From: Cristatella mucedo
Taxonomy: Eukaryota > Bryozoa > Phylactolaemata > Cristatellidae
Reading direction: 5' to 3'
Length of the DNA stretch: 64,000 nt
NCBI GenBank assembly: GCA_009760855.2
Contig: WPIO01000033.1
Coordinates: 2,210,501 to 2,274,500, forward strand
Part shown: positions 34,781 to 47,527 of the stretch, piece after piece
How the letters are laid out: each line of letters begins with the position of its first letter
Position numbering within the stretch: the first letter of the stretch is position 1
Made by a program: the position numbers and the translations under genes
The notes under the pieces: generated by a model
Databases searched by the model: none
What the model was told of the DNA's origin: nothing
Seen by the model: the letters and a program-made list of their open reading frames with translations, nothing else

Positions 34781-35289
34781 TGCCTGGCGTTGTTGTTTGC
34801 TTGCTGCTAATCAAGATACCGGTCTACCCTTTCTAAGACTTTTTGATCTACACATGTAGCAGGATATGTTCTGCTTGATTGCGCCCAGATGTGGACGTTC
34901 GTTAATACGAATCGTAAAGCCCATTGTTGGCGGCCTCATGTTTGTACATGGAACCTCGCCGCCGATGCTCATTTACACTATCCTAGTAAAGCAGCAGTCC
35001 GGTCTTTGAGCTTGATGGGCTGCCTCGCTCACAACGGTTCGGCTAGCTTTAGTAGCACCTGCGGCAATACCTCACCTGTGCATTTCCTTGCCGCTTCAAA
35101 TATCATTTCGGTTCGTCTAGCACCGAGTTAATGGCCGGTTACAAAACTTGCGACTCGCTTTGACGATTCTTACTGAGCATAGCGCTTCTGGTTTGGAGTC
35201 TGTTGACTGAAAGTTGTTAGTTACTGCTGCAGTTTACTTTGTACCTTATTTTTTGACCTAAGTCTTAATGCGATCTGCAATTTTTGTAG

Positions 35290-35319
35290 GTGACAAGTGG
35301 ACTCTGGAACGAGATGGAA
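35290..35319 (+). CDS. Possible isolated 30-nt exon
   Basis: Acceptor TTTTTGTAG and strong donor GAA|GTGAGT enclose 30 nt that can read GDKWTLERDG in phase 1-1. No neighbouring exon was found to confirm it. Confidence 0.18.
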
Positions 35320-36593
35320 GTGAGTTCTTTCAAACGAATCGCCTGAGTAACTTGTTTATGTCCTGTCAGCAACAATTGGTAACCATGGTTTTTAGGGGCT
35401 ACCTAGACGTGGCAGTTGTGATAAACACTTTATTGGAAACAGGCAGTGTAGTCAACCGCTTCGGTTTTGCAGCTGAAATCGTGCTATCGCTTAGGCGTAT
35501 CTCTTCCGTCACTATTTTTTCAGTAATCATCAGCCATCGCCTAAATTAATGCTTTTAGGGGCTGCAGTGCCCTATAGTAGTGGGGCTGGCTTTTTGTGGC
35601 GTTTCTGCAGTATTCACATTCTGTGTATTAGCTTAACGTACTGCACCCGAATGGTTTCTTTACCTTTTTGTTTTTGACTCGGTTTTTTCTTTAATTTTTC
35701 TTTCAGTATGAGGCACATTTAGTTTCCATAGGTGTTTGCTATACGTATTTCATTAACTGCATATTACAATTGCAGACTATGAGATGTACACTGGTGCTTT
35801 ATAGTATTGTTTGGTACGTTTTCAAAGCCTCCCGTGATAGTTGAGCCTTCCTTGAGGATAGAGCCCCTAGCTCCAGCAAAAGATTTGTGGTCGGTATATA
35901 CAGTACGAAATGTTTGAGCACACGAATACACGTGTGTATGTGTGAGCCGCGTGTGCGCCTATGAGTGTATTCCTGTGTGTGTATATATTTATGAATGTAT
36001 ACTTGCATGTACGTACGTGTATGAGTGCTGATGTGTGGGCAAATTCGTGCCTGCTTGTTATGCTGACCACCTTCTTAAGCAGTGACAGCACTGCACAGAA
36101 GCCGATTGTGGTAACTCGTCAGATGCCTACGGCACATTCTTTCACGCGATCTCTTGTTTCTATGATCGTTGGTCTAACATATTCTACGAACACACGTTTA
36201 CCACTATCAGTCATAGCCGGGGCTGATCAGGCTTATTCTCACTGCTGGAACTAGGTCGTCGTCGACCGCATTTGTATATCGTTATTGCTTGTTGGGTAGC
36301 GTTCAGGTTGTAGCTTATGTACCTGTCCGGACTAAACCGTCTCAAAAGAGTCCGATCAGGGGCCGGCCAGGGCAGAAGCAACATGTAGCTAACTTGTTCT
36401 TGTAGAAACGAGCCGTGGCAAATGCTGATGGGCGACAGGAGCAGCACGCTGGCTGCTCACAATCACCAATGATCTGCAAAGTGGCTCACCTCGGTGTCAG
36501 CATTATTTTTTGTAGCCAAAGCAGCTATTAGTACTCTTAAGGGTAGCGGCATTTGAAATATCCACATCGTTTAAAAACGTATGTAAACATTAG

Positions 36594-36712
<119 letters not shown>

Positions 36713-38267
36713 TCATTCAACTATATGTACATATTTATATACACACATATACTTACACATATATGCATCTGTTTCTGGCGAGTTATATACAATGAGCAAT
36801 AGTGACCGGACTTTCAGGCATGCATAATAATAGTGATCTGTTTTCGATCAAGGCTTGCACTAACCTTGCTTGAGCACAAGCTCTGGCCTGCAGCTTAGTG
36901 TGATATGTCAACTCATCCTATACATCATGCCGGGGATCTGGTTGCTAGGCTAGCTGGACATTCTATCGATAGCCCAGTTTGCTCTCATCTGACTACATGC
37001 TTTTTACCTCGGCATCGTCGGAGGCAGCTTCACCTGAAGCATCCTTGGGAGCCATCCATGCATGGTGATGTAGTATATCGTGTCAAATGGCAATGCAAGC
37101 GTACATGCATGAATTGGCTTCCGGGTTTGTGTAATGCTACCAGACACCGGCGGTCAGCCTGAGCGCTTTTTGTTCAGCAAGAGAAGCAGCACGTTTTACC
37201 CCTTAGGTTGTAAGAACTGAGCCTATCACTGGTGCGTTTCAGTCGATCCGATGCATGAGGAGAGTGAAGCTAGCTATCGCTAGGTGCAGAGCATAATGTG
37301 CATTACTTGCCGTAATGGGAAGACCCTCGCTCAAGGCTTGTAGCTAGCTAGCCAAATGCCTAGCTAGCCTGTATACAATGCCCCAACCTTCACCCACAGG
37401 CGCTTCGAATTGCAAGCAGTAGCGATTGTACAAACGCACTGTGAATTGCACAAGGCAGGCCAAAGGCTGTTCACAGCTCTTTGGTAATGAGGTTGTGGCT
37501 GGCAAATAGACCGGCAGCCAGCCACAGTGTGAAGGAGGCGGCACGATGACTGGGCAGGCAATGCACTTGAAGCCTCACAGCAGGCTGAAGAGCAGAGGAT
37601 GCATTGTCAGCTGCGTTCCTTGAATGGTCGAGCAAAATTGTTGGCAGGCTTGAGAGCTGCTGCCATGGCTTGCTACCGCCTCCTCTCCCCCCACACACAG
37701 CTACCGATGTAGCTGCTGAACTAGCTCCGCCACACTGGCTGCCAGCGATGCCAGCATTTCGAGTGCGCTCTGTTGTGCTGGCAGCATCGTTTGCAGTCAA
37801 CCGTGCTAACGGTGGCTGGCGCCAGTCCGTGCAGCAAAAGTAGGCCTGACTGACACTTTGATTCGAATCCTTGCCATGCGATGTGCGTCGAGGCTGGCCG
37901 CTCCAAGGTCGAGGCTGGCCACTGGCTTCTCTTCTTGACCGATGGTGAACTAGATCGCCGACTTTCTCGAGTGCGCTGGCACTCCGTGCTACCGGTCACC
38001 TGGTTGCTCACGAGTCGCAGAAATGTTCTGGTCACCACACAATCTCAGTTGCTTACAAATCGTAACTGCAAATGTGCAGACTGAGCTGCTGTGCCAAAGA
38101 ATGTTTACGTTTGGCCACACGCCTGCATCAAGTACAAATGCAGCCACACCCGTGAACAAAGTGCAGCCAGAAGTAGCTGTCCAGATCAAGGTGCTCGTTT
38201 GTTTCCCTCTTTGCTGTAATTCCGAATGATTCACTGGTTGTGCTTCCAATTCCATGCGAAAAAAGGT

Positions 38268-38422
38268 AAAAAGCAAAGTGAAGGTCAGGCGATTCAAGAG
38301 CCTCATAAAAGCAAAGTAAAGGTCGGGCGATTCAACAGCCTCATAAAAAGCGAAGTGAAGGTCAGGCGATTCAACAGCCTCATTAAAAGCAAAGTGAAGG
38401 TCAGGCAATTCAACAGCCTCGT
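38268..38422 (+). repeat. Four tandem 38-39-bp units
   Basis: Each unit has the form AAAAGCAAAGTGAAGGTCAG followed by GCGATTCAACAGCCTCAT. Units span 38268-38306, 38307-38344, 38345-38383 and 38384-38422. The end of the unit resembles the reversed R3 SINE 3' end (TTTAACAGCCTCATTT). Confidence 0.85.
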
Positions 38423-38607
38423 TTACGTTCTGGCAGTAGAGCCTTATCGGCTATCACTTCAGCATAGAGTGGGCAATGAAGAATTGCTTGCCACTGGACT
38501 CGTTTGCGTTGTACAGCCGTTTCTCTACCCTTGTCGCTGCACTAGGACACTGCTAGAGGGGAGTGGAAGTCATACCTGGATACAGACGCTCACCGAGTGC
38601 CATCCAA

Positions 38608-38668
38608 CTGAATTAATAATAATGTCTTTCGTATAGCAGCATAAGAGAACTATATCTCATCTCTATCC
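38608..38668 (-). mobile_element. R2 SINE tail remnant
   Basis: AATAATGTCTTTCGTATAGC, GCATAAGAGAACTATATCTC: tail only. Confidence 0.45.
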
Positions 38669-39047
38669 ACATTGCTCTGACTGAACCGACCAAAACGGTG
38701 ATCTCTCATTGGCAAACTAGAGCAAACGGCAAACAAAGTCGTGGCCTTCAGAGGCTTTGTGTACAGAGACCTCACTATTATGCCTACATACTCTGCCCCT
38801 TGCTTTTAAGACATTTTGAGGTCAGGATTGCCTGAAAAGGTTTTGGTCATGAGTGGCGCCTCTGCTGCTGCATTTTTGCTGCTGGCGAAGTGTTGAGGTA
38901 AAACATTACACGTATTTCGAGATGACTTGGTTGCTAGCCTTTATTCCACTCCTTTACTAAGTCATTGTTATAATCTGTCTGAAGGTGGGTTTGATGTGAG
39001 GAATTTAGAGGCTTTATATAGGGAGCCTTCACTGTTTTTTACAGTGC

Positions 39048-39214
39048 TTGGTCCCGGGTGTTAGCCCAGAGGTAATATTCTTGCTCTTCGTGGACCAGGC
39101 AGGTCGTGCATTCGAGTCTTGCAGCAGACAATCCTTTATTGCCACTGCAGGGGGCGGTTGATGGCTGCTACTGCTTTTCTGCTGCTCTGTAAAAGGAGGC
39201 TGTTAAATCAGTCG
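39048..39214 (+). mobile_element. R3 SINE copy
   Basis: GGTCGTGCATTCGAGTCTTG (B-box-like), CTTTATTGCCACTGCAGGG, AAGGAGGCTGTTAAATCAGT. Confidence 0.75.
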
Positions 39215-40521
39215 ACCTTTACCTTTTTTTTTACGCGGCCAATCGCTGGACAAGCAGTGAATCTATTTCGAGCTTGCTACTGTTTGTTATGCTGAATCAG
39301 CATTGCCTGCACCTTGCAAAACCATCTCACATCCCACTGACCTTATACTGATAAGGGCCACAAGCCTTTTCGGGGATAGTTGTGGCTCACCTTGTTGTGA
39401 GCCGAATTGATTATATCCACTGTGTTTGGCATTACTCATATATGTAGCTCTTTACCTCACCCACTTTCTCTCTTGAAGATCTTAGCTTGTTTGGCATCTT
39501 CAGACACTCCCGTGCTCCGGTTCCTAGTGTCCCACCATACCCAATATAGTACTCATTTAAAGGGTGATCCTGCTTGTGCTTTTTGGCAGATAGCTTTGCA
39601 GTGATCATATGCGACCAGGGACACTGGTAGGGACTACTGCCGGTCTGTTCACTAGACACGCAGCATTCGGCTAGACGCTATGGGATGCTCATTTTGGGGC
39701 TCGCTAAGTGAGGGAAATCAGTGCTCGTGCAAACATAATATATTTGTGATGCATAGCTGACTGCTCAGTGCATTCAAGCGTCCCGAGGCACAATGTAGGG
39801 TGCAGCTGGCAATTGATGGGCGTACAATTGATCTTTGTGGTCTGGGAACTGTGAATCCTAGACCAATACGGCTGAGGCAGGGAGGGGCAGGCAGTGGCTG
39901 TGGATCGATGATCTCATACAGCACGATAGAGGGCAGGCAAGTGCAGCTGCACAACGTTCCCCGGATGCACTGGGCAGTCAAGCTGCTGCTGCTGCTGCTG
40001 CTACCCTTGCCTTGTAGAACAGGTTCCCTGCCGGCTTTCACTCGAGGTCGCTCGGTAGTAAGCATTTAATTTTTCTTGCTCAAGTGCCGAAGCAATGCTT
40101 CCCTGAGAGCATGGCAACTTCCTTCTCTCCCTCCTGCCTGACTGGCATTGGCAGTACACCTGGTCACATGCCATATTCTTCACACCCCATTGATCTTAGT
40201 CACTGTCATGCTGGTTCTGGTTGGTTAGCCGGACTTTTAGTACTTGACTATAAGCCGGAGAGGAAACCGCTGGGGTTTCCATCGTGAGCTACTGCTTGGT
40301 GTGAGCACTTCATTATTTAGACAGCAGCAACAAGATAGTACACTGTATAGAAACTGCAAGTAAAATGGTAGGCATACCTGTACGTACAGGGCGTGTGTGC
40401 CCTGACCGTGACTCTTTCGACCAGCAGACTTTGGGTGCTGCCTAATAGTGCAAGGGCAGGGTTCTTGCTTTCACCCCTAAGTAAGAGTCTCGGAGAATGC
40501 TTGCATACATTAGTGTATGTA

Positions 40522-40545
40522 TCTGTGTGTGTGTGTGTGTGTGTG
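40522..40545. repeat. (TG)n microsatellite
   Basis: Short TG run, then a mixed CATG/TGTG stretch. Confidence 0.9.
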
Positions 40546-41814
40546 CGCATGTGTGTGAGCACATGCCTGTGCATGTGGGCACGTACTCATGCACAGCAGA
40601 GTTTTGTAAGTTGGCTGACCGGGCCTGACCGTCCAGCTGCTTCTGGGCTGACATCGTTATTGGGCCACTCAGGTAGTACACAGTACAAGTTGGCTTTAGA
40701 TGACTTGCTAACGTCAAAGTTCAGGTGTTTGGTGTTGGCTAGCATTTAGTTCATAGGCATTTACAGTGAGTGCCTGTGGCCTTAACTATTGACCAGCTTG
40801 TGTTCTGCTTGTGCACTTGCTACAGAGTGCAGCGTTCGTCTGAAGCACCGCTGGATTCCGCATTGCTGGCTTCGATTTCCCATGTTATTGTTGTGCATCG
40901 TATGCTTTTTATATCTGTGTTCTGCCGCCTAAAGCTGGCCATGAATAATGTGCTACAGTGCAAGCATGCTATGCATCTCGAACTCGTGTTAGCCCCCGTA
41001 AGATTAATAAGATAAGGTCTATTGGCTAAACCTATCTAGTACACATGTGTTTCTATTCTAACTGCAGGCGATTCCTACTTGAACGCTGCTAATTTAGTAC
41101 TTCATGTTGTTTCGTGGGCGCAGTTGGCCAGCTCTAGCATTTTCGCATCTAGGGGTTGGAGATAATTTTGGCTACTGGATAGTTGCCTATATCCTATTTG
41201 CCTTTGAGACTCTATTCTTTGTTCTTTTCTGCAGCTTCTGTGCTTATGTGGCTGTTCTGTATCAGTCGTAAGCAAGTGCACCAGACCGTTGTTACACGCC
41301 CCCCCAAGGGCCGATCAGTCTCTTGGGTAGCGGTGTGTTAGACATCTGTCTGAAAGAGCCTATAGAGAGCACTTTCAGAGCTGGGTCATGCACGAGGCAG
41401 CTGGAGCAGAACAGGTGGAAAAAGTAGGAACCGTGCCTGCTAATGCCAAAGTGAGAGAAGTAAATTCGAAGTTGCAACTGTAGGAGTAGGAAGGCCCACC
41501 TAAAGTGTATACTATTCCACTATGCAAGAAGTTAGGTGCAGGCTTTTGATTTTGATTTTAATTTTGAATTTGATTTTGTGGTCGTGGGGTGTCCTATGTA
41601 GACCTGGCAAAAATCTGGACTGCAGGAAAATCACCTGATGGTATTTGATTCCAAGAAGAAGAGTCGATCACTCCTGGTATGCCATGGGAGATAATTCATT
41701 CCTTCGATCTGAGTCAGGTTTATGGTGATGGCTGCTGGTCTGTCACTGTAATATTGGCCTGCTCGAAGGATAGAAACAAGTGACCAACTGATGTCACAAC
41801 ATCCCCCTGACACG

Positions 41815-42090
41815 ACGACATTTATAAAAGCTTAAAACAAACCTATTTATTACAGCATTGAATGGTGTCAGCATCCTTATGCATGCTGACACCGTGCCTG
41901 CTGCTGATAACCATATCTACATGTTGACCGTTTGAGTGTCTTATCTAAAAATGTTATTCTTGATGTCATGGCGAATGTTACTAGTAATCATTTGACCATG
42001 CTATATCTACAGTATCTGTAAAGTGCCTAGAAAGAGATTCAGTTCTCTAAGGGTGCTGTGCAAATGTATTATTATCATTATTATTATTAA
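41815..42090 (+). mobile_element. LINE R1 3' end fragment
   Basis: Begins with the end of ORF2 (AAAGCTTAAAACAAACCTAT, TTATTACAGCATTGAATGG) and closes with GTAAAGTGCCTAGAAAGAG, CTCTAAGGGTGCTGTGC and ATTATCATTATTATTATT. Confidence 0.8.
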
Positions 42091-42955
42091 GTGTAAGTAC
42101 AAGCACATGGAGGAACTGGACATCACATTTTTCACTTTGCTGGCCCATTCCGCTGTATAGAAATTGCTACAAATAAGCTGCTGGTTGAAAAACGTCTATG
42201 TAATATTGATTACTGTAAATATGTGTTAATATAAATAGGTGTAACATCAAGTTTGTGAATATGCAAAGTTTTGAATCTTGGCATCAGCTGTGCCAGTTTA
42301 TGCTCTAGTATCGAAGCTGAAAATAGTCATGGAAATGACATTGATGAGTACCCAACATGGTTTGTTAAATTTGAGTCATTTTGCATTTTTGAATGGTGTT
42401 TGACTATTCGGTGCCATCGTGTGTTCAGACCTAACAATTCAAAAGTTTTTCCGGAATACATGGAGCAAGGCATTCACCATTCGATCAACCGGGCTCATTG
42501 CCAATTACTTACTCTAGATTTTTCAAGGATAGTGTAGAAAAATTAGATCCATGCTCGACTTTAGGAGGCTGCAGCCTTTTAATTCCTTGTAGATGATTCC
42601 AATGAAAAGACTGATTTACCTATATGACTGATTGGTACGCCATTCCAAGCCCTTGCCTCTTGCTCAGTAGTTGTATTACACTATGTAACACAATTTTTGT
42701 CCCTTGGTAGTAATTGTTATTGCTTACTTGCAAGAATAGAAAATGGCTATTATTATTACCTTAGAAGAATAGAAAATGACTATTTTCCCCTGTAAACTGC
42801 TTTTGTGGCCCTGACAACGATTAACTTGAAATTAATCCACGTTCAATGGGAAAACACACGAACTCACTTCTTATGGTTCACATTTAGTCATTGTGAACAG
42901 CAAATGAATCAAAATCAACATGTATTTACTCTGAAGTCAGACACAGATGACCACT

Positions 42956-43680
42956 CACAAGGGTTCCAAAATAATTAGATGTTCTACGTTTGCAGTACTG
43001 CAAGTCGATTTCTCGAAGAAGCCCCCAAAAACATAGCCTCCCATCATGTTCGCATTATGCTGTATTTGATAATAATGTTTTAAGTCCGGTATGTAGTGGT
43101 GAAATTGCACGCTTTGCTCGTGAGTAAGCTTCAACGTTCTCATTGAATTTGTCAAGATTAGAATCAAGGATATGGATTTGGAGAGACGTGTGGCTTCCCG
43201 TTTTGGAATGCAACAAATATAGTTCATCTATATAGCGCTGTAATAGAACTTAATCTGTATTCAGGTGCTTCGCATATGCCACTGGGCTCGACCTCGGTCA
43301 ACTGTTACATTCACATTGACCTTGGTCAACCGAGCACCTTAACCATCTGGGCCAAGCTAGCATGCTGCTCATAGTTTTCAGCCTTGCGATTGCCCAGAAA
43401 GCAGTGAAGCACTGCAACAGAACACTGTTCCAAGCCACTTTCTCCATCCTCTCCAGCTTCTTGGCGTATTGTCACACTCGATGATCTTCCTAATGCATGG
43501 TCCACGGAAGATACCAGCTTTGACCTTTGCTTCTGACAGCTGTGGAAAGACTTGTTGGAAGTACGGCTGACTCATCGACTAGAACCGTGACAAATTGATT
43601 GATGAGGCCTAGCTTGAGCAGTGGAAGGATCAGCACCTTCAGAGGGCCTGTCAGCAACTCACACTTAATGGTGTTCTTAT
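42956..43680 (-). mobile_element. Fragment of a transposon-like protein family, SINE-interrupted
   Basis: Read on the minus strand, 43680-43370 gives KVLILPLLKLGLINQFV, then after a frameshift FPQLSEAKVKAGIFRGP. After a SINE (43217-43362) the frame resumes with EQSVQFHHYIPD and NANMMGGYVF. These match, in order, the conserved blocks of a widespread uncharacterised animal family (pattern VLLPPLHIKLGLMKQFV, FPKLSEAKIKAG-FVGPQIRK, EQGERFHQDI, NMMADYCW), which I recall from repetitive sequences of hydra, aphids and others. The copy is broken and inactive. The match is from memory. Confidence 0.55.
43217..43362 (-). mobile_element. R2 SINE copy nested in transposon-like gene
   Basis: TATATAGCGCTGTAATAGAA, GTATTCAGGTGCTTCGC, GAGCACCTTAACCATCTGG. 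It splits the transposon-like fragment at 42956-43680, so it inserted later. Confidence 0.75.
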
Positions 43681-43789
43681 CTGCATATAACTCGGTCGCT
43701 ATGGCCAGTACCTGGCGTGATACTGCTAGGCACTGGTGTAATCCTCTTGGAGATGTGCAGGGTGAGCCATAGGGAGATATGGGTACTAA

Positions 43790-45060
43790 TTCCCATTATG
43801 AAGCAGTACGGCTTTGAGGTCCTATCGGCATATCTCTCAGCAGGGTTTGATACCATTGATCTCAAAGTCCTTCTTGAGCCCCTATCAATTTGCATGGGTA
43901 TCACTGGCACTGCACCGCAATGGTTTACATCCTATCTCAGGATATTTCAGAGGATATAAATCAATGAGCAGCAGTCACACACGCAGCCTTTAATCTAAAT
44001 ATGCTGTGCAAGAGGATCTATGCTTGGTCCCACTTCTTTGCACAATTTATTCTCACTCTCTTACCGATGTAATTGCCAAGTGCAAGCCAGGCCTCATTTG
44101 TGTGCAGATAATACACAGCTGTACATGTGCATCGATCTATTCTTGTCTTCCTGCCCATCGAAATTGGCCATCTCCCTTGCAGCATGTACATTCGGACATT
44201 TGCACTTGGATGCCAGCAAACTTTGTCAAGTTGAACGACTATACAAACAACTTAGTAATTATGGACAAACCAAGTGTTACACAGAAATTTTTCAGCCTAA
44301 CTCTTTACATGGACTTTGCCAGCATAGCTCCTCTACCATGTTCACATAATGGATGTCCTGTTCCACAGCGATCTGTCACTAGAAGATCTGTCACTAGAAG
44401 ACGGCATCTGCTCCTCAGTCAAGCCAGCCTACTTTCAGCTGTTTAGCATTGCAAACATTTGGGCCTGCTTAGACTAGGGTACAACAGCCGAGCTTGTGCA
44501 TGCATGCATGACATCCCATCACAGATTCTTCAACTTTATCTTCGTAGGTCTTCCGGCCAGTGCAGTAGAATGCTCCCCATCATGCAGTGCATCCGCTTCA
44601 AGGTTTTGTCACTCACGTTCTGATCCTTTCGTTTTCTTGCTCCGGTCTATCTATCCAAAGTGCTTCCCAATAACGCTTCTCGTCATGCTATCTGCTAATG
44701 TGTCTCAAGTAGTTAGCTGTGCCTTTTGCTTTTTTTTTGCCAGTTCAAGCAATTTCAAATCCTCTGGAGACCAGTGCCTTCTGTTCGTATGCTCCCAAAG
44801 CATAGAACCCACTCCCCGGCTGACGTTAAGACAACCCTTGACATTGCATTCAAAAAAGGAAATCTAAAACAGCCTGTTTCTCAGTCTTTGCTCAGGCCAT
44901 GCGACTTACATACTCTTCGTTTACCTTTGCATGGTGACACTATGCAAAGATATCGTGACCCAATTGACATGGTTCGTTGGCAACATATGTAAAGTGCCTA
45001 GAAAGAGATTTAATTCTTTTTGCACACTATGCAGATGTCATTGTTAATATTACATGCCAG
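43790..45060 (+). mobile_element. Decayed LINE reverse-transcriptase fragment
   Basis: Frameshifted remnants of the RT domain in order: LSAGFDTIDLKVLLEPLS (RT motif with FDT-D), GITGTAPQWFTSYL, GSMLGP after the QG motif, CADNTQLY at the catalytic block where functional copies have YADDTQLY, then the C-terminal region and a GTGCCTAGAAAGAGATTTAA tail near 45.0 kb. It is non-functional: many frame breaks, and one catalytic Asp position reads Asn. Confidence 0.8.
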
Positions 45061-45773
45061 TTTAAAGTTTACCCGTCTCTACAGAAGAAGCTAAGGAATG
45101 CTATTTCTTTTTTTCAGCATGTAAGACATGCAGTCATGCCAGACATACTCCAAGCAAATTGACTAGACCGCTTACCATTTGCTTGGCACAATCTAGTGCT
45201 CTCAATTTAGGTCGATCGTGCAGAGTTTTCCTTGTTCGTTGGCAAAATTGCACCGAGTGTGACATATGTTACACGACCCTCGGTTGCTGCATTTCTTGAG
45301 TAGCTACGTGCAGCCTTGTCTCTGCATGTTCTCTGAAATTGGCCGTTTTCGTTAGTTGATGTGGTTACCATCATGATCAAGGCCAGCAAAAAAAGTCACC
45401 AGCAGACCCTGAACCAGCCCTTCGTTTTTGCTTATTGGTGGAAACTGCTGCAGACTCTTGCACTTATTTCCAGCTGCCTGCTGCTACTTCTCGGCTACTT
45501 ACTTCCTCGAATGAGCTACTGACTTGGAAACTTTGTGCTTCGCTTTTCTTTGCTGTGTGAATTAATGTCTGCTGGATAGAGAAAGCCACTAGTGCTGGCT
45601 CCGGTCCGGCAGTCATAAGCAGGTCGTAAGCAGAGAGCTTTCGGTTAATGAGTGGTGTTGAACATCAAATGAGCTGAGTGTGTGCAATCTAGGCTTTCAT
45701 TTTTATGCAGGTAATACGCAGCTGTTCGTGTACATTGCTGATTGACATTGAAGCTGAATGCAAGACTAGCTGG

Positions 45774-45907
45774 TTTGGTCCAGCGGTTCAGGTGCTTGTC
45801 CCACCGACCAAGGTCTAGCTGAGGTCGTGGCGTCGAGCCCTGAGGCATATGTGAAGTGCCTGAATAGAGATTAAGTTCTCTTGGGGTGCTATACAAATGA
45901 ATTATAT
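45774..45907 (+). mobile_element. R2 SINE copy (near-consensus)
   Basis: TTGGTCCAGCGGTTCAGGTG is the box-A-like head and GTCGTGGCGTCGAGCCCTG the box-B-like part. The tail AGTGCCTGAATAGAGATTAA, GTTCTCTTGGGGTGCTATAC closely parallels the LINE 3' end. Confidence 0.82.
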
Positions 45908-47527
45908 TTATTTATTTACACCAACCTTTGATTTCCTAATGGTCAGTCGTGAATTCTGGACCTAGTAGTCTCACTCTCGAGTCCTCTTTTTACATTAATT
46001 CGCATCGTTCGTTGACATCAATCCTCAGTCGTGCCGTACAGTAGACCTTGAACAGTTGCAGTTTCAAGACAATAAGCTAAGAGGTATTCTAAGAGTGATA
46101 TCACTTAGTTACTCGAAGGTTATGATAACATGTTCTTTGTACAAAAAAAATCATATAAAGCTTTTAAAGTAAAAGAAAAAACAGCTGATTCAGCAACCTC
46201 ATTAATATAAAGCAGCACAAGAGGCCCAGTGACTATCATTCGGCCTTGCAGTTGAAATAAAGGATTGCCTGCTGCAGGCCTGTGACCTGGACCTGGAAGT
46301 GGGAGCACCGTACTGCTAGGCTACGACTCTGCAGCATTGACGGTTTCGTGTACTTGCCTTGAGTGACTTGACGGCAAAGGTTTTGCTGGGCATGTTGTGA
46401 AGCGTAGGAATGCAATGGAATCTATCTGAACACTGTCGCTGAATTGCTATGATCGCTAATCGTGGGAGGGAAGGGTGGCGCTTGCTTTTGGCTTTTGGGG
46501 TGGTGCTGCTACAGTTTATTCAGCTCTGTTCATAGCTCGACTGCTTTGCATTTAATGGAAGAACTCGGAGTAAAGCGACATACTTTTGCAGTTCTTCTAC
46601 ACTGCTTGGCTGAAACCTTTTGGTGCTCATCATGTGTTTCTTGTAATGTCTCTAGGTCTGTATTTGCTTTGACTTTGGCCCGGTCAGTGCAGTGCCTTTA
46701 ATCGTAAATTCTCCTTATGCTTTGGCGCAACCTCTCGTGCCTGTGGCTTTTCGGCCAGCCTCACTCACCGGACGTTCTGCACCTTTATGATTGTGGGTTT
46801 TAATCAGTTTTTCCTTTTGCCTAGAGCATTGTAGCCATATGTCTTCAATACCGTGATTGTCTTGGTTTAGTGAACCCTTTTGTAGGGGATGCTGCTGAGC
46901 TGGCTTTCCTCTAGCCCTGCCCAATTTCTTTTTATCTGTGCTACATGCTTCACCTCGGTGTCGTTTTGCTTGCCCTGAGGTGAGAAAGCCGTCGATTTGC
47001 ATTTAATTGACTGCTAGTAAGAGCTTCTAGAGAAGAGTTTGAATGACCATAATTGGCAAGGTCTGGAGTACTCCCGTTAATTGACATCATAGGGTCACTG
47101 TATTGGCATGCCGGCTAGCAGGGCATGGAATTTTTCACTGTTGATTGCCTACCCAGCCTGTTGGGTTTATTAGTGCAGCCTAAATGCCGTGAGCCAATCG
47201 TAAACACAGTTTAGAGACCGACTAGGGTGTTTTTACTGCTTATCTATGCTGCCATTTGGGAAGATTGTTTGGAGTCTAAAGTCTAAGCTGAGGGAGGGAT
47301 GTACTCGTTCTGTGCACACATACTGTGAAGTTAGCAGCGGCATGAACTCAGAACTCCAGATTTTGCTAGTGGCTTGGTTGTAGTGTTGCCCATGAGAGTG
47401 TGGTAGTGCCCAGGAAGATCAGTTTCTCATGTGTGCATACTGTCTCCAGTGTACTCCTTGTGAATATGTGAAAGGTCACCTGATTTGGCTGCAGCCACAC
47501 ACAAGTCAATCGTGACTTGAATTTCAG
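45908..47527. other. No gene recognised
   Basis: Between an R2 SINE and the first exon seen of the unrecognised + strand gene. Upstream exons of that gene probably lie here or further left but could not be picked out. One R3 SINE is at 46.18 kb. Confidence 0.4.
46184..46325 (-). mobile_element. R3 SINE copy
   Basis: Reverse orientation: GCTGATTCAGCAACCTCATT, AATAAAGGATTGCCTGCTGC, GGAGCACCGTACTGCTAGGC. Confidence 0.65.

Noticed and set aside
38268-38422. CRISPR-like array of ~38-bp repeats
   Set aside because: Units are directly tandem without spacers and the context is eukaryotic; it is a minisatellite.
39761-40069. Open frame with TIDLCGLGTVNPRPIRL and a poly-Leu run
   Set aside because: The opposite strand is equally open, there are no convincing splice sites, and the Leu run is a CTG repeat.
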